A stretch of DNA of 64,000 nt from Hymenobacter norwichensis DSM 15439 (lineage in GTDB: Bacteria > Bacteroidota > Bacteroidia > Cytophagales > Hymenobacteraceae). How positions within the stretch are numbered: the first letter of the stretch is position 1; each line of letters begins with the position of its first letter. Positions 18,043 to 25,439 of this stretch are shown here, piece by piece. The position numbers and the translations under genes are program-made. Under the pieces are notes generated by a model, which saw only the letters and a list, made by a program, of their open reading frames with translations, made no database searches and was not told where the DNA came from. Location of the stretch: assembly GCF_000420705.1 (NCBI RefSeq), contig NZ_ATVL01000008.1, positions 701,718 to 765,717 on the forward strand. The letters are read 5' to 3'.

Positions 18043-19170
18043 TTATCCTTTGTAGCTGATGCGGTACACGGCGTCGTTCTGGTCGTCGGATACCAGTAGG
18101 GAGCCGTCGGGCAGTACGAGTAAGCACACGGGGCGACCCCAGGGTTTCTGGCCTTGTAGCCAGCCTTCGGCGAAGGTTTCGTAGCTGCGGGCCTGCTTGC
18201 CGCTAGCATCGAGGCGCACCAGCGTGATGCGGTAACCAAGTTTGCTGCTGCGGTTCCAGGAGCCGTGCTCAGGAATGAAAATCTGGTTGCGGTAGGCGGC
18301 CGGAAACTGTTTGCCGGTGTAGAATTTCATACCCAGCGCCGCTACGTGCGGCCCCAGTTTGCGGGCCGGCTTGGTGTAGGTGGCAGCCGAGCGGCCTTTG
18401 CTGAACTCGGGGTCGGGCACGTCGCCGGCGAAGAAATATGGGAAGCCGAAGTGCAAACCCGGGCTAGGGGCGCGGTTTAGTTCGTCGGCGGGCAGGTTGT
18501 CGCCGAGCATGTCGCGGCCGTTGTCGGTGAACCACAGGGCCTTGTCCTGCGGGCTCCAATCGAAGCCTACGGTGTTGCGCACCCCCTGTGCGAATACTTC
18601 CAAGCCGGTGCCGTTGGCATTCATGCGGTTGATGGTGCCGTAGATGGGTTCTTCGGGCAGGCAGGAATTGCAGGGCGCACCTACTGGCACGTACAGCTTG
18701 CCATCGGGCCCGAAGGCAATGTAGCGGTAGCCGTGCCAGTCTTTGTTGGGCAGTTGGTTGTACACCACCACCGGCTTGGGCTGCTTGCGCAGAGTGGCCG
18801 CAATGTTGTCGTAGCGCACCACCCGGTTGATTTCGGCCACGTAGAGGGCGCCGTTGCGCACAGCCACGCCGTTGGGCGCATTCAGGCCAGTAGCTACAGT
18901 CACTATCTCGTCGGCGCGGCCGTCTTTGTTGCGGTCGGGCAGGGCGTACACTTTGTCGTCCTTGGTACCCACATACACTGTGCCATCGGGGCCTACAGCT
19001 AGCTCCCGGGCGCTTTTCACGCCTTGGGCAAAGTAACTGATGGTAAAGCCGGCGGGTAGTTTGATCTTGCTGAGGTTAACATCTGGAGCCGCCGTTGGCC
19101 GGTTGGGCGTGGAGGAACCCAGGGCCAGCGGAGCCAGCAGCAACAGTGGAAAAAGTTGGCGCGTTGTCAT
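18043..19170 (-). CDS. PQQ-dependent sugar (sorbosone) dehydrogenase-like beta-propeller protein
   Basis: The 375-residue product has a signal peptide (MTTRQLFPLLLLAPLALGSS). A six-bladed beta-propeller of the glucose/L-sorbosone dehydrogenase family follows, with repeats such as ELAVGPDGTVYVGTKDDKVY, PNGVAVRNGALYVAEINRVV and FIPEHGSWNRS. Family members bind PQQ and oxidise sugars in the periplasm, though many Bacteroidota homologues lack proof of PQQ binding and no PQQ synthesis gene is in the window. A Cys pair in GAPCNSCLPEEP suggests a disulphide and fits export. The downstream gap to the RimB-like gene is filled by a palindrome, so co-transcription is uncertain. Confidence 0.85.
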   Translation of the reverse strand: MTTRQLFPLLLLAPLALGSSTPNRPTAAPDVNLSKIKLPAGFTISYFAQGVKSARELAVGPDGTVYVGTKDDKVYALPDRNKDGRADEIVTVATGLNAPNGVAVRNGALYVAEINRVVRYDNIAATLRKQPKPVVVYNQLPNKDWHGYRYIAFGPDGKLYVPVGAPCNSCLPEEPIYGTINRMNANGTGLEVFAQGVRNTVGFDWSPQDKALWFTDNGRDMLGDNLPADELNRAPSPGLHFGFPYFFAGDVPDPEFSKGRSAATYTKPARKLGPHVAALGMKFYTGKQFPAAYRNQIFIPEHGSWNRSSKLGYRITLVRLDASGKQARSYETFAEGWLQGQKPWGRPVCLLVLPDGSLLVSDDQNDAVYRISYKG

Positions 19171-19212
19171 GGCTTCCTAACCACTCGCCGGGCCGGAAAG
19201 TTACTGTGGTTC

Positions 19213-19257
19213 AGTTGCCAGTTGCCAGAACGAAGTACCAATTGGCAACCGGCAACT
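19213..19257. repeat. Short GTTGCC palindrome
   Basis: AGTTGCCAGTTGCCA (19213-19227) pairs with TGGCAACCGGCAACT (19243-19257) with one mismatch. It lies between the 2TM-protein stop and the start of the sorbosone-dehydrogenase-like gene. Confidence 0.7.
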
Positions 19258-19559
19258 TACAGCCGGCCTTCGCGCTGCCGACGAACCAGCCGTTCGTACT
19301 CCCGCTCCGACAGGTTGGGCTGGCTCAGCACGCCGTAGGTTCTCAAGCCTTGGATAACTACCCCAAACCCCCAAAACAGCATGGGGAAGACAGGCCAAGG
19401 AATCCCCGCGTGCCGGTGGTGCCCGCTGTAATCGTTGGTGAAAGCCCAGATAGCCCACAGCAGCGCATTCACGGCCAAATAGGTGAACAAGTGCGACTTG
19501 AATTTAGCGCGGTCTTTTGCCATGCGCCAAAGTTGGGGGTTACGGTCGGAAGTTTCCAT
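19257..19559 (-). CDS. 2TM-domain membrane protein
   Basis: A 100-residue protein of the small '2TM domain' family. After a soluble start (METSDRNPQLWRMAKDRAKFKSH) come two transmembrane helices, LFTYLAVNALLWAIWAF and PVFPMLFWGFGVVIQGLRTY, and a basic C-terminal helix (EREYERLVRRQ). The A-x-x-R-x-x-F-x-x-H motif before helix 1 is typical of this family, which is also found fused to LytTR regulators or histidine kinases. Its function on its own is unknown. The ATG at 19559 is chosen; an in-frame extension to 19592 adds only a low-quality leader. Confidence 0.8.
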   Translation of the reverse strand: METSDRNPQLWRMAKDRAKFKSHLFTYLAVNALLWAIWAFTNDYSGHHRHAGIPWPVFPMLFWGFGVVIQGLRTYGVLSQPNLSEREYERLVRRQREGRL

Positions 19560-19731
19560 GACGGGGAGGTGTTGCGGTTGATTGATGCTCAAACTTATTC
19601 CCTGCTTTCCCTTACCCCAACTGGAACTTCCCGAAGCATCAATTCCACTACTTGAAGTCTCGAAAACCGTTACTCAACCGCAGCCACCTGTTGCGGGTCA
19701 GCGTATGAAAAGCCGTTCATTACCTGCTACC

Positions 19732-20295
19732 ATGGCTACCTCCCCTTCTACCTGGCGCACCAACGCCCGCTCCTTCGGCCGCATCCTGCTCTACCAAGGC
19801 GACATCACGCGCCTCGACATCGATGCCATTGTGAATGCTGCCAACTCCAGCCTGCTCGGGGGCGGAGGTGTTGATGGAGCCATTCACCGCGCCGGTGGCC
19901 CCGAGATTCTGGAAGCGTGCCGCAAGCTACGGGCCGGCCATTATGGTAAGGGCCTGCGCACTGGCGAAGCCGTGATAACCACCGGTGGCCGCCTACCCGC
20001 CCAACAAGTCATCCACACGGTAGGCCCAGTGTGGAACGGTGGACACAAACAGGAGCCTGAACTGTTGGCCAACTGCTACCGCAATAGCTTGTTGCTAGCC
20101 GAGAAAAATGAGTTGCATAGTATCGCCTTTTCCGGCATTAGTACGGGCGTGTATGGCTATCCGAAAGCAGAAGCTACTGTCATTGCCGTGCGCGAAGTCC
20201 GGGCGTTTCTCGACCAGCACGAGTTGCCTCAGGAAGTGGTTTTCGTAGTATTCGACGAGGCTAGCTTCAAGCTTTACGAGCAGGAATTACAATAG
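19732..20295 (+). CDS. Macro domain protein (O-acetyl-ADP-ribose deacetylase-like)
   Basis: A 187-residue single macro domain. ADP-ribose-binding signatures are [19 protein letters not shown] (Asn pair in the first loop), [15 protein letters not shown], and [10 protein letters not shown] near the C-terminus. The family hydrolyses O-acetyl-ADP-ribose and mono-ADP-ribosyl groups, and the [18 protein letters not shown] pattern matches the MacroD/YmdB class. Possible starts are ATG 19732 (chosen, just ahead of the domain) and ATG 19705. It is divergent from the 2TM gene. No sirtuin or ADP-ribosyltransferase lies nearby. Confidence 0.93.
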   Translation: MATSPSTWRTNARSFGRILLYQGDITRLDIDAIVNAANSSLLGGGGVDGAIHRAGGPEILEACRKLRAGHYGKGLRTGEAVITTGGRLPAQQVIHTVGPVWNGGHKQEPELLANCYRNSLLLAEKNELHSIAFSGISTGVYGYPKAEATVIAVREVRAFLDQHELPQEVVFVVFDEASFKLYEQELQ

Positions 20296-20320
20296 TTACT
20301 GGCACTTGATGAGGGCAACG

Positions 20321-20352
20321 ATTGTTTATGCAATCGATTTCCATTACTTTCA
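20321..20352 (+). promoter_or_regulatory. Candidate promoter for the DoxX gene
   Basis: ATTG (20321-20324), 20 bp, then TACTTTCA (20345-20352). Both halves are near-matches to TTTG / TAnnTTTG, 32 bp ahead of the ATG at 20384. Confidence 0.35.
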
Positions 20353-20383
20353 ATGAACTTGGTTTCACCAAAAGAATAATGCC

Positions 20384-20848
20384 ATGGAAGCTGTAAACCA
20401 CCCTCCGTTAGCCGCCCGCCGCAACCGAAATAGCGCCAGTAACCCTGTCTGGATGGATGCTTTGCGCGTCCTGCTCGGCTTGTTTCTATTCATCAAAGGC
20501 TTCTCGTTCCTCAACAACAGCAGTGACGTATACTACCTGCTGAGCCAGCAGCATAGCATTGGAGAACTAAGCAAAGCGCCCTTCTTTTTTAGCGTGGTAC
20601 ACATGCTGGGCGGCCTGATGATTGCCTTCGGCTGCCTAACCCGGCTGGCCTTGCTGTGTCAGATTCCGATATTGATGGGAGCCGCGCTGGTTGTCAATCC
20701 GCAGCAAGGAGTAAGTACCGACAACCGGGAGTTATGGGTATCGTTGCTGGTGCTGAGCCTGTTGATGTTCTTTATGATCAAGGGCCCCGGCCGTTATTCT
20801 ATTGACCACAAGTATTTCCGCAGCCTGCCCGATTCCTCTCACGACTAA
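20384..20848 (+). CDS. DoxX-family membrane protein
   Basis: A 154-residue integral membrane protein with four hydrophobic helices: LRVLLGLFLFIKGFSFL, FFFSVVHMLGGLMIAFG, LALLCQIPILMGAALVV and LWVSLLVLSLLMFFMI. The R-x-x-x-G-x-x-x-x-x-K-G pattern in helix 1 is the DoxX family signature. DoxX-like proteins are linked to redox or membrane stress functions, but a specific role here is not known. It converges with the alpha/beta hydrolase gene, with only 4 bp between the two stop codons. Confidence 0.8.
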   Translation: MEAVNHPPLAARRNRNSASNPVWMDALRVLLGLFLFIKGFSFLNNSSDVYYLLSQQHSIGELSKAPFFFSVVHMLGGLMIAFGCLTRLALLCQIPILMGAALVVNPQQGVSTDNRELWVSLLVLSLLMFFMIKGPGRYSIDHKYFRSLPDSSHD

Positions 20849-20852
20849 GCCA

Positions 20853-21644
20853 CTATAGTCGCCGCTCCGGATGCCAACGCAGGTAATTGGTCACGGTGTA
20901 AATCAAGCCGGCGTGCCCGGCTTCCAACAGGATAGTTTCGGCGCCTTGCAGCAAGCCAATGAACCGCTGGAGTCCGGCGTGCGGAATCACTTGGTCGTGG
21001 CGGCCGAGGAAAAACGTAACGGGCGTCGGCCGGCGGTTTAGCAAGGCGGCCAGTGCCCGTAGGCTGAACGTGAGCAACCGGAAACCCACCCAACTACGGT
21101 ACACCCGCAACCGCTTTTCGCGACTTTCAAGCTGCCATTCCGCAAACCGAACCAAGTTAGCTGGTACCAGCCGGCGCTGCTCCAGCGTGCCCAGAAACTG
21201 CAACAGCCGCTGGGGCCGTAGCACTGCCCGGCCCAATACGCCGCGCATCCACGGCGGATAGGTTGCCAACGAATACCAGAACTGCCGTTGCAGGCCATCA
21301 GGCGCAATTAGCCACAGTTGCTGCACTCGTTCCGGAAAATACTCCACGGCCGTCAGAGCAAACTTAGCGCCCATGCTGAAAGCCAGCAGACTGAAATTTT
21401 CAATGTGGTGTTGCGTCAGAAACTCATTTAGCAATTCGCCCAGGCGGTTTTTAGTGAGCGGAGCATCCGCTTTGGCTAAGCGGCTGCGGCCGTGGTAGAA
21501 CAGGTCGAAGGCATACACCGTCACCTCATTCCTTAGCTCGGCAATCAGGCTGCGCCAGTGCCCTTCGCCTTGCCCATAACCGTGAAATGCCAGAATTACC
21601 CGCGGCCCTGAGCCGTAGGCGCGGTAATGCAGCTTGGTAGGCAT
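20853..21644 (-). CDS. Alpha/beta hydrolase
   Basis: A 263-residue alpha/beta-hydrolase fold protein. The oxyanion strand is VILAFHGYGQGEGHW (HG motif, about residue 22), the nucleophile elbow is LLAFSMGAKFAL, the acid is FFLGRHDQVIPH, and the catalytic His is EAGHAGL near the C-terminus. The elbow is A-F-S-M-G rather than the usual G-x-S-x-G, so the first Gly is replaced by Ala; this is tolerated in several hydrolase families. The substrate is unknown. The ATG at 21644 begins the domain. A GTGA palindrome starts 3 bp upstream of it. Confidence 0.85.
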   Translation of the reverse strand: MPTKLHYRAYGSGPRVILAFHGYGQGEGHWRSLIAELRNEVTVYAFDLFYHGRSRLAKADAPLTKNRLGELLNEFLTQHHIENFSLLAFSMGAKFALTAVEYFPERVQQLWLIAPDGLQRQFWYSLATYPPWMRGVLGRAVLRPQRLLQFLGTLEQRRLVPANLVRFAEWQLESREKRLRVYRSWVGFRLLTFSLRALAALLNRRPTPVTFFLGRHDQVIPHAGLQRFIGLLQGAETILLEAGHAGLIYTVTNYLRWHPERRL

Positions 21645-21646
21645 AT

Positions 21647-21751
21647 GGTGAGACAATGAGGTGATGCGATAGTGTGTTTTACGTGCTAGTGACGCATATG
21701 TGCAGTACAACAGAACGTAAACTCACTATTTCAGCACCTCACTCGCTCACC
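21647..21751. repeat. GTGA-type intergenic palindrome
   Basis: Imperfect arms pair end to end: GGTGAG/CTCACC, TGAGGTG/CACCTCA, ATAGTG/CACTAT and TTACGT/ACGTAA. It spans from 3 bp upstream of the alpha/beta-hydrolase ATG to 2 bp before the DUF502 stop codon. Confidence 0.8.
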
Positions 21752-21752
21752 G

Positions 21753-22301
21753 TTACATCAGCCGCGAAACGCCTCCCGACACGATGAATTTCATGACCTC
21801 GCTGCTGGGCAGGTCCAGATACGTGATGTTGGCGGCGGGCACCAGCACCAGCTCGCCCGAGAAGTTGTAGGAGTGCGGAAAGTACACGGCCAATAGTTCC
21901 TCTCGCCCGATGGCCAGCATGGTTTCCTGCGTTACGAAGCCCATTTTATATACCTCATCGTGGGCGTTGAGGCGGACCAGTACCGGGCGGTTGAATTTCT
22001 GGTTGTCGCCCACGAAGGCATCGAAGAGGTCCTTGAGGCTGGAATAGATGATGCTAACCAGCGGCGTGCGGTGCAGAATCCGCTCGGCAATAACCAAGAA
22101 CGGGCGTACCATGAACGACTTTGCTACGAAGCCAATAGCCGTGACAACCAGCACAGCTACCAGCAACCCCAGCCCCGGCACGTCCTGAATCTTGAACAGC
22201 TCGTCGAGCCAGTGAAACACAGCGTACAGGATGTATCCTGTTAGGCCAATAGGCGCGACGATAAGAAAGCCGTTGAGAAAGTAGTTGAGAAATCTGCGCA
22301 T
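21753..22301 (-). CDS. DUF502 family membrane protein
   Basis: A 182-residue protein with two N-terminal transmembrane helices (LNGFLIVAPIGLTGYILYAVF and LGLLVAVLVVTAIGFVA) and a soluble C-terminal beta domain. Family-typical segments are the TPLVSIIYSSLKDLFDAFVG stretch and VYFPHSYNFSGELVLVP. DUF502 proteins are widespread and include plant COV1, involved in vesicle/vacuolar trafficking; the bacterial function is unknown. It is probably in one unit with the alpha/beta hydrolase downstream, separated by a palindrome. Start ATG 22301. Confidence 0.88.
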   Translation of the reverse strand: MRRFLNYFLNGFLIVAPIGLTGYILYAVFHWLDELFKIQDVPGLGLLVAVLVVTAIGFVAKSFMVRPFLVIAERILHRTPLVSIIYSSLKDLFDAFVGDNQKFNRPVLVRLNAHDEVYKMGFVTQETMLAIGREELLAVYFPHSYNFSGELVLVPAANITYLDLPSSEVMKFIVSGGVSRLM

Positions 22302-22397
22302 AGCGCGAAGGTAACACCGGCGTAAATGCGCTGCTGCTATTGCCCAGAAACGCCCAAGTTATCCTTGCTTCCCTCCTTTTTTTCTGCCGTACTCAAT

Positions 22398-22437
22398 AAA
22401 AAAGCCCTTGGCGAATGGGTACGTCAAGGGCTTTTTC
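22398..22437 (-). terminator. Rho-independent terminator downstream of ispH
   Basis: Arms AAAAAGCCCTTG (22399-22410) and CAAGGGCTTTTT (22425-22436), with a T-run on both strands. It lies 16 bp past the ispH stop. Confidence 0.9.
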
Positions 22438-22452
22438 CTTTTTTGAGGGGGG

Positions 22453-23334
22453 CTATACCGTTTCCGGCACTTCCTCAATCCGGTCTTTCACGCGCTGCAT
22501 CAGCCACATGGGGGTGCTGGTAGCACCACAAATGCCTACCGACTCGGCACCATGAAACCATTCCTCATCTATTTCCTGCTCGTTTTCCACGAAATAGCTG
22601 CGCGGGTTGGTTTTGTTGACCACCGAAAACAGCGCTTTGCCGTTGGAGCTTTTGCGGCCACTCACAAATACCACTACGTCGTGCTCCGTAGCAAAGCGAG
22701 CCAGGGCGGGCTCCCTGTTACTTACCTGCCGACAGATACTGTCGTTGGCGTCGAATGAATCCAGAGAGCCGCCGGCCGCCTGAATCCGCTCTTCTATTAC
22801 GGCCTTCATGTGGTAGAAGCCGGCAGTACTTTTTGTGGTTTGGCTGAAGAGCGTAACGGGCCGCGCGAAGTCGATCTGGTCGAGGTCGGCTTCGGTCATG
22901 ACGATGAGGGCGCGGTTGCCGGTCTGGCCCGTGAGGCCCGCTACTTCGGCGTGACCTGGCTGACCATAGATAACAATCTGTCCGTTTTGGCGCTGGCTGG
23001 AATCGAAGGCGTGCTTCACCCGATTCTGGAGCTTGAGCACCACCGGACACGAAGCATCAATCAACTCAATATTGTTGCGCAGCGCCAGCTGATACGTTTC
23101 TGGCGGCTCTCCGTGAGCTCGAATCAGCACTTTGCAGTCATGCAGTTGCTCAAGCTGCTCCCGGTCGATGATGCGCAAGCCCCGTTCGTATAGGCGCTCC
23201 ACCTCCATCCGGTTGTGCACAATGTCGCCCAAGCAATACAAGGTTTCTTCGTGCGCCAGCTCGTCTTCGGCCATCTGAATGGCGAATTCAACCCCAAAGC
23301 AATACCCGGAATTCTTGTCAATAATGACGTTCAT
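22453..23334 (-). CDS. ispH: 4-hydroxy-3-methylbut-2-enyl diphosphate reductase
   Basis: A 293-residue iron-sulphur enzyme of the non-mevalonate isoprenoid pathway. It reduces HMBPP to IPP and DMAPP. The three cluster-binding cysteines are visible: Cys12 (GYCFGV), Cys96 (DASCPVV) and Cys201 (DSICRQVSNRE). Also present are the substrate histidines in DIVHN and IRAHGEPP and the conserved SGRKSSNG and GATSTP loops. The length is normal. It lies 99 bp downstream of cmk on the same strand, a neighbourhood common in Bacteroidota, and ends at a terminator. Confidence 0.97.
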   Translation of the reverse strand: MNVIIDKNSGYCFGVEFAIQMAEDELAHEETLYCLGDIVHNRMEVERLYERGLRIIDREQLEQLHDCKVLIRAHGEPPETYQLALRNNIELIDASCPVVLKLQNRVKHAFDSSQRQNGQIVIYGQPGHAEVAGLTGQTGNRALIVMTEADLDQIDFARPVTLFSQTTKSTAGFYHMKAVIEERIQAAGGSLDSFDANDSICRQVSNREPALARFATEHDVVVFVSGRKSSNGKALFSVVNKTNPRSYFVENEQEIDEEWFHGAESVGICGATSTPMWLMQRVKDRIEEVPETV

Positions 23335-23433
23335 GACTTTTTGGTACTTGATGCGTGGTGCTTCGCAGAAAACTCACGAGGCTTTTTACAAGGTTGATGC
23401 CAAGCCTAAAGTGCTAGGCCCGAAGCACTACTC

Positions 23434-24162
23434 CTATACAACCACTTCGTTGCTATTCCGTTCATTTCCGCCCTCAACGGCCAGCGCAAACAGCATGGCC
23501 GACACCCGCTCCAACACAAAATCCACTTGTTCGTCAATCATCATGTGCGTCGTATCGAGCATGACAGCATCGGCGGCGCGGCGCAAAGGGCTTTCGGTAC
23601 GGGTGGAATCCAGATGGTCGCGCTTACGTAGGTTTTCCACAATTTCTTCTACGGCCACCTCCTCCCCTTTTGCCGCCAACTCCACCTGCCGCCGTTCGGC
23701 GCGGGTTTGCACGTCGGCCGTCATAAATATCTTCACCTCGGCATCCGGAAAAACAGTGGTGCCAATGTCCCGGCCATCCATCACAATGCCGCGCTTGCGG
23801 CCCATGCGCTGCTGCTGCGCCACCATGGCATGCCGCACCGCCGGCACGCTCGAAACCTCACTTACCAAGTTGGAGATGCGCATCTGTCGGATTTCATCTT
23901 CCCGGATGTGCCCATCAAGGCACAGCTCGTTGCGCCCCGTTTTGCGGTTGCGCTTAAAGGAAATCTGCATTTCGTGCAGCGCCTGCTCGATGCGCAGCAA
24001 ATCGTCAAAGCGGATATCATGTTCGAGCAAGTACAAGGTCACGGCGCGGTACATGGCTCCCGTGTCGATGTAAGCGTATCCTAGTTCAGCGGCTACAGCC
24101 TTGGCCGTAGTACTCTTGCCGCACGAGGAGTAGCCGTCGATGGCAATGACGATTTTTCTCAT
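23434..24162 (-). CDS. cmk: Cytidylate kinase
   Basis: A 242-residue NMP kinase that phosphorylates CMP/dCMP. The P-loop is AIDGYSSCGKSTTAKA, followed by YIDTGAMYRAVTLY, the CMP-binding GRDIGTTVFPDAEVKIFMTA, and the lid RAERRQVELAAKGE...RDHLDSTRTESPLRRAADA. It is slightly longer than E. coli Cmk because of a C-terminal tail (VEGGNERNSNEVVV). The start codon lies 2 nt from the stop of the upstream unknown gene, so translation is probably coupled. ispH follows. Confidence 0.97.
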   Translation of the reverse strand: MRKIVIAIDGYSSCGKSTTAKAVAAELGYAYIDTGAMYRAVTLYLLEHDIRFDDLLRIEQALHEMQISFKRNRKTGRNELCLDGHIREDEIRQMRISNLVSEVSSVPAVRHAMVAQQQRMGRKRGIVMDGRDIGTTVFPDAEVKIFMTADVQTRAERRQVELAAKGEEVAVEEIVENLRKRDHLDSTRTESPLRRAADAVMLDTTHMMIDEQVDFVLERVSAMLFALAVEGGNERNSNEVVV

Positions 24163-24164
24163 AG

Positions 24165-24575
24165 TTACATCGGTCGGCGGACAACCGGTACCGGCACCGG
24201 AATCCAGGTTCTGCGCGGTGGAGGCGGGTTCAGTAGTTTGGTTGGTAAGGAAGTAAAAAACTCCGCTACTGACTCTGCTAGACCACGCTTAAACTGTTGT
24301 TCAATGAAAAAATTAGGATGCAAAAACAGATTTTGCCCGATTTGCACACCTGCGGTGCCACGGATATCAGTCCGCCACCAGCCCCCAAAGCTACGGATGA
24401 TACACTCGCCTAAAAAACAACCGAGTGCATTTACCACTGCGGCCCGGCTATCGGCCAGCACATTAGGGCGTTCATTCTCAATAAACTCAGCCAGTTGGCG
24501 CACAGCGGTTTCATCGAACTGCGTCAGGTTGAGGTTTTGTCGTACGGCTTCGGCCGCTTCTTGCAAATGGCGCAT
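24165..24575 (-). CDS. Protein of unknown function, tandem paralogue A
   Basis: A 136-residue soluble protein that I do not recognise. It shares with the upstream gene (24689) the features AAEAVRQ near the N-terminus, F(D)-x-x-AV-x-QL, FIE, the strongly conserved ALGCFLGE(C), an IGQN/INQN motif and ESVAEFF(T/A)S(L/V)P. A Pro-rich tail follows (NPPPPRRTWIPVPVPVV). The layout (helical start, LGCFLGE, Gly/Trp-rich beta segment, ESVAEFF helix) is reminiscent of DUF3806-like small proteins, but this is only an impression. It overlaps functionally with cmk only by its 2-nt spacing. Confidence 0.7.
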   Translation of the reverse strand: MRHLQEAAEAVRQNLNLTQFDETAVRQLAEFIENERPNVLADSRAAVVNALGCFLGECIIRSFGGWWRTDIRGTAGVQIGQNLFLHPNFFIEQQFKRGLAESVAEFFTSLPTKLLNPPPPRRTWIPVPVPVVRRPM

Positions 24576-24688
24576 GGGTACAGCAGTTAAAATACTGCCT
24601 GAATTGTCGGTAGCCCCCTGCTTACAGACCTCCAGGTTATTCTAATCTACTGAACGATGCGCTTACCCCCTACTTTTTTAGGTGAATT

Positions 24689-25081
24689 TCACGAAATCCA
24701 CTGTCTACGACTTGGGTTTGCCAGACGAATGGGCACCGAAGCAAAAAACTCAGCTACCGATTCGGTATTACCCTTATCCAGCTGCTCGGCTACCCGAAAG
24801 AACGGATTGAAAAAGCTATTCTGGTTGATGCCCACCCCCGTTGTGCCATCGGGACCCTGCGCCCAAGTACCATTGTAGGTCTGCACTAGGCACTCACCCA
24901 AGAAGCATCCCAATGCCGTAACTACACCCTCTTTCTCGGTGGCTGGCAAACCAGCCCGCTGAGATTCAATGAAATGGTCTAGTTGCTGCACAGCATCAAT
25001 ATCAAACGCCTTAGCGCGCAATTGCTGGCGAACAGCCTCGGCGGCAGCACGGAGGGCGGCAAGCGGATTGGTGTCAGTCAT
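24689..25081 (-). CDS. Protein of unknown function, tandem paralogue B
   Basis: A 130-residue soluble protein, paralogous to the gene at 24165 (shared ALGCFLGEC, the QN-centred Phe-rich stretch, and ESVAEFFASVP). The N-terminus is MTDTNPLAALRAAAEAVRQQL, and the middle has TYNGTWAQGPDGTTGVGINQN. No signal peptide, membrane helix or catalytic motif is visible. Two adjacent copies, 113 bp apart, indicate a tandem duplication, and divergence is considerable (perhaps 40% identity by eye). They sit between a small lipoprotein gene and cmk on one strand, probably one transcript. Confidence 0.7.
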   Translation of the reverse strand: MTDTNPLAALRAAAEAVRQQLRAKAFDIDAVQQLDHFIESQRAGLPATEKEGVVTALGCFLGECLVQTYNGTWAQGPDGTTGVGINQNSFFNPFFRVAEQLDKGNTESVAEFFASVPIRLANPSRRQWIS

Positions 25082-25192
25082 AGGCTATCAGTCAAGGAGC
25101 AAGGAGGACTCTTTCATTTACGACACTATTTGGTAGCGCAGTACCTACCATATCAGTGCCTAATCTGGCAGTGCAGTGTGCAACAGTGGACT

Positions 25193-25354
25193 TTAGCAGT
25201 CGTGCGTGGGGCAGGGCATCCGGTCGCCGGGCTTGTGATGGCGCTTGAATGAGCGGGTTTTCTTTTGCTGCGGGGTACGGCTGGCGCAGCTGGTAACTAC
25301 GAGTCCGGAACTCAGGAAAAGAGCTGTTAGCAGAAGCGTTGTTATCTTTTTCAC
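25193..25354 (-). CDS. Small 53-residue lipoprotein with GTG start
   Basis: Reading the minus strand from GTG at 25354 gives 53 residues: a lipoprotein signal (KKITTLLLTALFLSSGLVV-TSC, lipidated Cys at residue 23), a basic stretch (QQKKTRSFKRHHKPGDR), and a C-terminal PCPTHDC with two cysteines. Signal, lipobox and stop position are coherent, and a TATATTTG promoter box lies 17 bp upstream, so I think it is real despite its size. The CPTHDC end could bind metal or form a disulphide (inference). It precedes the two paralogues of unknown function on the same strand. Confidence 0.65.
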   Translation of the reverse strand: MKKITTLLLTALFLSSGLVVTSCASRTPQQKKTRSFKRHHKPGDRMPCPTHDC

Positions 25355-25370
25355 TGGGGCAGGTTTTCCT

Positions 25371-25378
25371 CAAATATA
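25371..25378 (-). promoter_or_regulatory. -7 box upstream of the small lipoprotein gene
   Basis: TATATTTG on the minus strand matches TAnnTTTG exactly. With 19-bp spacing the -33 tetramer is GGTG (weak). Start of the GTG codon is 17 bp downstream. Confidence 0.5.
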
Positions 25379-25439
25379 CGGTTCTTTACCCGTTCGCCAC
25401 CGTAGAGTGGCTGTTCCATTATTGCTTCTCTCCTAGCTT

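Noticed and set aside
25092..25373. 93-residue minus-strand frame in the ade upstream region
   Set aside because: Replaced by the 53-residue lipoprotein in another minus-strand frame, which has a proper signal peptide and a promoter box.
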